DNA from: Peribacillus frigoritolerans
GTDB lineage: Bacteria; Bacillota; Bacilli; Bacillales; DSM-1321
Assembly (NCBI GenBank): GCA_030562215.1
Contig: JAUPFL010000002.1
Coordinates: 1,116,001-1,180,000, forward strand
Length of the DNA: 64,000 nt
Reading direction: 5' to 3'
The notes beneath the pieces are model-generated. The model had not been told where the DNA came from. It saw only the letters and a list, made by a program, of their open reading frames with translations, and ran no database searches. Positions 59,749-64,000 of the stretch are shown here, in pieces; positions within the stretch are counted from its first letter, which is position 1, and every line of letters starts with the position of its first letter. Position numbers and translations under genes: made by a program.

Positions 59749-60995
59749 ATGAGTGAAGTGACGGCGAAAGGAAAGGAAGCCAAAAAAGCCAGTTATCAGC
59801 TAATCGGATTGAGTACGGAAAAGAAGAATGAGGCACTTGAAAAAATTGCTAAGCAACTTATCATCGATAAAGATTTTTTGATAAAGGAAAACCAAAAGGA
59901 TCTGGAAGAAGGCAGGAAAAAGGCTTCAGTGAGTCTACATTAGATCGAATTATGTTGAATGGTAACCGTATTGATGACATGGCAGCGGCCATTATGCTTC
60001 TAATCGAATTAAATGATCCAATTGGGGAACAATTGGAGACGATCGAAAAAGAAAATGGTTTATTGATTAAAAAGTTACGGGTGCCGATCGGGGTAATCGG
60101 GATGATTTATGAAGCAAGGCCGAATGTGACCATCGATGCAGCTACATTATCCTTGAAAACGGGGAATGCCGTCCTATTAAGAGGCAGCTCGTCAGCTAAA
60201 AACTCCAATATCGCACTAGTCTCTTCCATTCATAAGGCATTAGAGAATACGGAAATTCCTGTAGAAGCTGTTCAGTTGATCGAGGATACGAATCGTGAAA
60301 CCGCTAAGGAACTTTTTCATCTTAATGACTATTTAGATGTCCTGATTCCGCGCGGCGGAAAGAATTTAATTGAAACGGTCATTAAGGAGTCCACTGTTCC
60401 CGTCCTTGAAACAGGTGCAGGCAATTGCCATATCTTCATCGATCAGACCGCAGATATCACGATGGTCGAGAAAATTGTCCTAAACGGTAAAACTCAGCGT
60501 CCATCCGTATGCAATGCTATCGAAGGGCTTCTGATTCATGAAAAATGGTTTGAAGAAAATGGAGTGCGCATTTTGGAACTCCTTGATGAAAAGGGTATTG
60601 AAGTATATGGAGATGAAGCGGTTTGCAGCGCCTTTCCGAGAGCGAAAACGGCTACGGAGGAAGATTGGTCAACTGAGTACCTCGCTTTAAAAATCAGCGT
60701 GAAAACTGTAAAAGGCGTATTCGATGCGATTGAACATATTAACCGCTACGGTACAAAGCATTCTGAAGCAATCCTAACGAGGGATGAACAAAATGCTTCC
60801 GCATTTTTGAATAAAGTGGATGCCGCAGCAGTTTATCACAATGCTTCCACCCGTTTTACCGACGGCTTTGAATTCGGTTATGGCGCAGAAATCGGCATTT
60901 CCACACAAAAGCTGCATGCGCGTGGACCAATGGGTTTACCTGCATTAACATCAAGCAAGTACTTCATTTATGGCCAGGGGCAAATCCGGGAATGA
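59749..60995 (+). CDS. proA: Glutamate-5-semialdehyde dehydrogenase (one frameshift)
   Basis: About 415 residues; reduces gamma-glutamyl phosphate to the semialdehyde with [24 protein letters not shown] and [11 protein letters not shown] are typical. The catalytic Cys is expected in [18 protein letters not shown] base is missing near 59927 ([15 protein letters not shown] resumes). The ATG at 59749 follows AAGGGGGC. It is 38 bp after proB, the second gene of the operon. Confidence 0.9.
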
Positions 60996-61016
60996 AATTC
61001 ATTTCTTTCATGGTAG

Positions 61017-61049
61017 GTTATTAAAACTCAATTAAGGGTATTGTATAAT
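61017..61049 (+). promoter_or_regulatory. Sigma-B-like promoter (with overlapping sigma-A -10)
   Basis: GTTATT (61017-61022), 13-bp spacer, GGGTAT (61036-61041) resembles the sigma-B consensus GTTTAA-N12-15-GGGTAT. TATAAT at 61044-61049 could act with sigma-A. It serves the YflT-type stress gene, whose B. subtilis relative belongs to the general stress regulon. Confidence 0.5.
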
Positions 61050-61075
61050 ACATTACTTTTAAAGGAGCAGATACC

Positions 61076-61509
61076 ATGGACAAGAGGTTTATAGCAATAT
61101 ATGAAACTGAAAATGAAGCGACTTCAGCAGTCGAAAATTTAAAGGAACAAGGATATACATCCGATCAAATATCAGTAGTGGCAAAAAACATTGATAAATT
61201 ACCAAATGAAGCCGAGGAAGTCAGCCCGGCAAAGACTGATGGATTAGTAGCTGGGGCAGCAGCCGGCGGAGCTGTCGGATTGACAGGCCTGCTTATTGGA
61301 ATGAGTGCATTGGCCGTACCAGGAATAGGTCCGATATTGGCAGCAGGACCGATTTTCACCACTTTTGGGGAGCAGCAGCCGGAGCAGCATCGGGAGCAGG
61401 CGGATTAAGAAAGCCATTATTGGACATTGGACTGGAGGAAGCCGAAGTCGATCAATATGTGGAGGATATTAAGGCAGGGAAAATCCTTGTCATCGCCGAT
61501 CCTTTTTAA
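61076..61509 (+). CDS. YflT-domain general stress protein (one frameshift)
   Basis: About 144 residues. The N-terminal YflT domain (FIAIYETENEATSAVENLKE with SDQISVVAKN) is followed by a Gly/Ala-rich hydrophobic hairpin (about 55-95) and a C-terminal half with EAEVDQYVEDIKAGKILVIA. This resembles heat-induced stress proteins of the YflT family, function unknown. A missing G near 61373 breaks the run TFGGAAAGAASGAGG. The ATG at 61076 follows AAAGGAG. Confidence 0.8.
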
Positions 61510-61601
61510 GTTCGTAAGTAAAGCCACTTGAATGAACAGATTTACGAAGTTTGACAACTGAGCTCAAGCCCGCAAAAACTCAACATTATTATTTATTGAA
61601 A

Positions 61602-61631
61602 AACCCCGTTCAGTATTTCTTGGACGGGGTT
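61602..61631 (-). terminator. Hairpin, terminator-like on the minus strand
   Basis: AACCCCGT (61602-61609) pairs with ACGGGGTT (61624-61631). Only the minus-strand reading gives a U-rich tail, but no minus-strand gene is seen here, so its role is unclear; it may still end the stress gene transcript. Confidence 0.5.
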
Positions 61632-61744
61632 AATATGTTTGTAGACTAATTTTATTGTCAGTAACTATAAAATCAAAAGGAATTCTACATTTGTATGAAG
61701 AATAAAAGGAATATAGTCCTGTTAGCGTGAGAGGAAGGGGAATT

Positions 61745-61862
61745 ATGGAAAATGAAGTAGATGACACTGCCACTTTAAGAAATTAATGAGGATTTTATTA
61801 AGAATCATTATACTGATGTTAATGTGAAAAATCGTATTCTAGTGATGAAAAGTAAGTTTTAA
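61745..61862 (+). CDS. Possible 38-residue peptide (one inferred frameshift)
   Basis: A strong AGGAAGGGG site precedes the ATG at 61745. The frame stops after 13 codons (MENEVDDTATLRN), but removal of one A near 61790 gives a hydrophilic 38-residue ORF continuing INEDFIKNHYTDVNVKN. No family is recognised. Confidence 0.3.
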
Positions 61863-61925
61863 TGATATGATTTGAATGTTTATTATTTTTGTAATAATTA
61901 TAATTAATATCAATTGAAATCCTTT

Positions 61926-61957
61926 AAAAACCCAGGGTAACAGGGTTTTTATTTTTC
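61926..61957. terminator. Hairpin with T-rich tail
   Basis: AAAAACCC (61926-61933) pairs with GGGTTTTT (61943-61950), followed by ATTTTTC; terminator-like on both strands. Confidence 0.55.
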
Positions 61958-62179
61958 ATAGTAAAATATGAAATATTAATAAAATACAGAATTACTTTTT
62001 TAGAAAGTCTCAAGGGTATTATGGTTTTTACTTTTCTAATCTCGGCTTTGAATGAAAACTTTGACGGCATTCTTGGCAAACTTTATTATATCTCGTCCTT
62101 CTTTTATGACCGGAGCTAGATTAACAGGTTGCTAGTATTTCCAATAAACCAAAATGATTTTACGTTGGAGGTGGGTGTT

Positions 62180-64000
62180 TTGATTAAAATTAAACTAGTT
62201 GTTCCCCGAAAAGGGTATATTACGGATGCTTTTGAAAGATTTGAGGAGTTCAACAAGTTGGAAGAATCGGAAAACAATGATAACGGTTCAGTGAAGTTTG
62301 TTTTAGAGGAAGTAGTTGAGGATGCCGATAAGATTGGGAAGTTGAAGCTGGATGCTGATGTAATCATCTCAAGGGGATTAATCACGAAACTATTAAAAGA
62401 ATGCAATGAATTCATTCCTATCGTTGATATACCTGTACAAGGAATTGACCTCATTCGTTCCCTGTATGATTGCAAGGCACGTTTTGGCAGTAAAAAAGTG
62501 GCAGTTATAGGAGCGTTAAATATGATTTATGGCGTGGAAAACCTTTCGGATATCGTGGATTTGCCAATTCAGTCCTATATATTAAATGATATCGAGTCCT
62601 CCGTCAGTCTAGTGGATTTAGCCGCCAGAGATGGCTGTGAGGTTGTGTTAAGTGGTTTAAGCACCTGTAAATATGCTGAAGAGATAGGGTTGGGAGCCAT
62701 TCTTGTTGACACTGGAAAGGAATCATTTCGGCAGGCGTTGATTGAGGCGAAAAGAGTGGCTCTTGTCAGCAGAAGGGAACAGGAGAAGACCAAGCGTTAC
62801 CAAACGATTCTTAATTATGCCTATGAAGGGGTCATTGCAACAGATTTAAAAGGACAGATATCCGTATTTAATACGGCGGCTCAGGAGATATTATCCATTT
62901 CAAGGGGAGCTTAATTGGAAATTCTGTAAACGATATAATAAAGCCCGGGAAATTTCGTAATATGCTTTTAAGCGACGATGAATACGAAAAAGATACCGTT
63001 GCTTACCAATCCATTCAATTATCGGTAAAAAAGGTTGGGATATTTTTAAAGGGTAAAAAAAGTGGGGGATATGGTCGCCTTTCAAGATGTTACACGGATT
63101 CAGGAGATGGAAGGAAAGTTCTTTAGAAAGCTTCATTCACGCGGACATGTGGCTAAGTACACATTTGATGATATATTGTACCGGAGTTCGGAAATTAAGA
63201 GGAAGATTGAAACAGCTCAACGTTATAGTGAAGTGGATTCAAACATTCTTATAATTGGAGAAACTGGTACAGGCAAGGAAATATTCGCCCAAAGCATACA
63301 TAATCATAGCAACCGGAAAAATAACCCGTTTGTTGCCATTAATTGCGCTGCGCTTCCCGAAAATTTATTGGAAAGTGAGCTTTTCGGATATGCAGAAGGA
63401 GCTTTCACGGGAGCCATGAAAGGCGGAAAGCAAGGATTTTTTGAACTGGCTCATAGAGGTACGATTTTTTTAGATGAAATAGGAGAAATCTCCCCAAAAA
63501 TGCAAAGCCGGCTGCTACGTGTCCTGCAAGAGCGTGAAATCATGCGCATCGGTGATGATAAAGTAATCCCGGTTGATGTGAGAATAGTGTCGGCAACGAA
63601 CAAAGACCTCATGCAAATGGTAAAGAGCAATGACTTTCGGGAGGATCTGTATTATCGCTTGAGCGTGCTGGACCTTGTATTGCCTCCGCTTCGGGAACGC
63701 AGAGAGGATATTCCGTTATTGGTGAATGCCTTTATTCGGAAAGGTCAGTCGGATCAAAAACAAATCAAGATTACGGATACTGCCATGAAAAAGCTAAGTG
63801 AAGGGAATTGGGAAGGGAATATTCGCCAATTGCAAAATTTTTGTGAGCGATTATGCGCTCTTTATAAGAACAAATTGATTGATGTGTACGATATCGAAAT
63901 GTATTTTCCGAATAAAAGTAAAAAGAAAATACTGTTATCTGAACAAGACGAAGAGATGGATTTGTCACCTGGGATACATTTATCCGAGCGTGAAAGAATT
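62180..64000 (+). CDS. PrpR-type sigma-54-dependent activator, 3' truncated by the window (two frameshifts)
   Basis: At least 607 residues. A PrpR_N sensory domain (about 1-190; ADVIISRGLITKLL, FIPIVDIPVQGIDLIRSL) is followed by a short PAS-like region (NYAYEGVIATDLKGQISVFN) and an AAA+ sigma-54 interaction domain with Walker A IGETGTGKE, the GAFTGA loop LFGYAEGAFTGAMKGG and Walker B TIFLDEIGEI. The DNA-binding end lies outside. A missing G near 62907 and an extra G near 63065 interrupt it. A TTG at 62180, 9 bp after GGAGG, is the best start. PrpR-type sensors bind small acids or amino acids; the target is probably to the right of the window. Confidence 0.85.

Noticed and set aside
62060..62125. 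Possible sigma-54 promoter (TTGGCA near 62073) before the PrpR-type gene
   Set aside because: No GC element at the required spacing after TGGCA; does not fit TGGCAC-N5-TTGCW.
3240..63065. Programmed ribosomal frameshifting at the broken genes
   Set aside because: The breaks are in dozens of unrelated genes, at plain homopolymers without slippery-site or stimulatory structure patterns; sequencing error explains them better.

Overview
The window is chromosomal DNA of a low-GC, spore-forming Bacillaceae. Spore genes (CotD, an SspM-like protein, YppG), the order of the housekeeping genes and a dispersed Bacillus intergenic repeat suggest a Peribacillus/Bacillus simplex-type organism; the species is an inference. 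Most of the window follows the Bacillus subtilis order: aspB | asnS-dnaD-nth-ypoC | ponA-recU (minus strand) | yppC-yppE-yppG | mrfAB (yprAB) | cotD | ypsA-gpsB-rnpB-ypsC | csp | ypvA | ypwA | xpt-pbuX | bcsA-ypbQ | dynA | ypcP | ypdQ | ypeP-ypeQ, then an HD-GYP gene, nsrR/hmp, T-box-proBA, a YflT-type stress gene, and at the right edge a PrpR-type sigma-54 activator that runs off the window.

The accessory part is about 16.5 kb (roughly 0.9-17.2 kb) between aspB and asnS, which are neighbours in B. subtilis. It encodes a 4-hydroxyphenylacetate (homoprotocatechuate meta-cleavage) pathway: a GntR regulator, a DapA-family aldolase, HpaE, HpaD, a tiny ORF coupled to a stand-alone FAD synthetase, a DUF485/sodium-solute symporter pair, a LysR regulator, two HpaB-type oxygenases, HpaF, two fumarylacetoacetase-fold proteins (HpaG type), and a regulator joining XylR_N and V4R sensor domains to a PucR-type helix-turn-helix. 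A palindrome (AATCATATATGATT) lies in front of both the gntR gene and the hpaG1-hpaG2-hpaF operon, so the GntR protein probably controls the island. A near-consensus cre site precedes the XylR/PucR-type gene.

Regulatory RNA and sites: RNase P RNA (rnpB), a guanine riboswitch plus terminator before xpt-pbuX, a T-box (probably Pro, CCU) before proBA, an NsrR-type operator at hmp, two Fur-box-like sites before a 52-residue membrane peptide, and a sigma-B-like promoter before the YflT-type gene.

More than forty single-base indels, nearly all in homopolymer runs, break otherwise well-conserved genes, including essential or biosynthetic ones (dnaD, proB, proA, pbuX). This is best read as sequencing error in a draft assembly rather than gene decay; genes below are given as reconstructed full-length units with each shift noted. 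One CheX-like gene appears to have an internal inverted segment, which homopolymer error cannot explain.

Stretches without a clear gene: 720-998 (terminator, then operators of gntR), 8530-8709 (nothing seen), 17234-17496 (asnS leader, no T-box seen), 32202-32653 (one weak 31-codon ORF), 34856-35443 (nothing seen), 61510-62179 (two hairpins and one weak small ORF).
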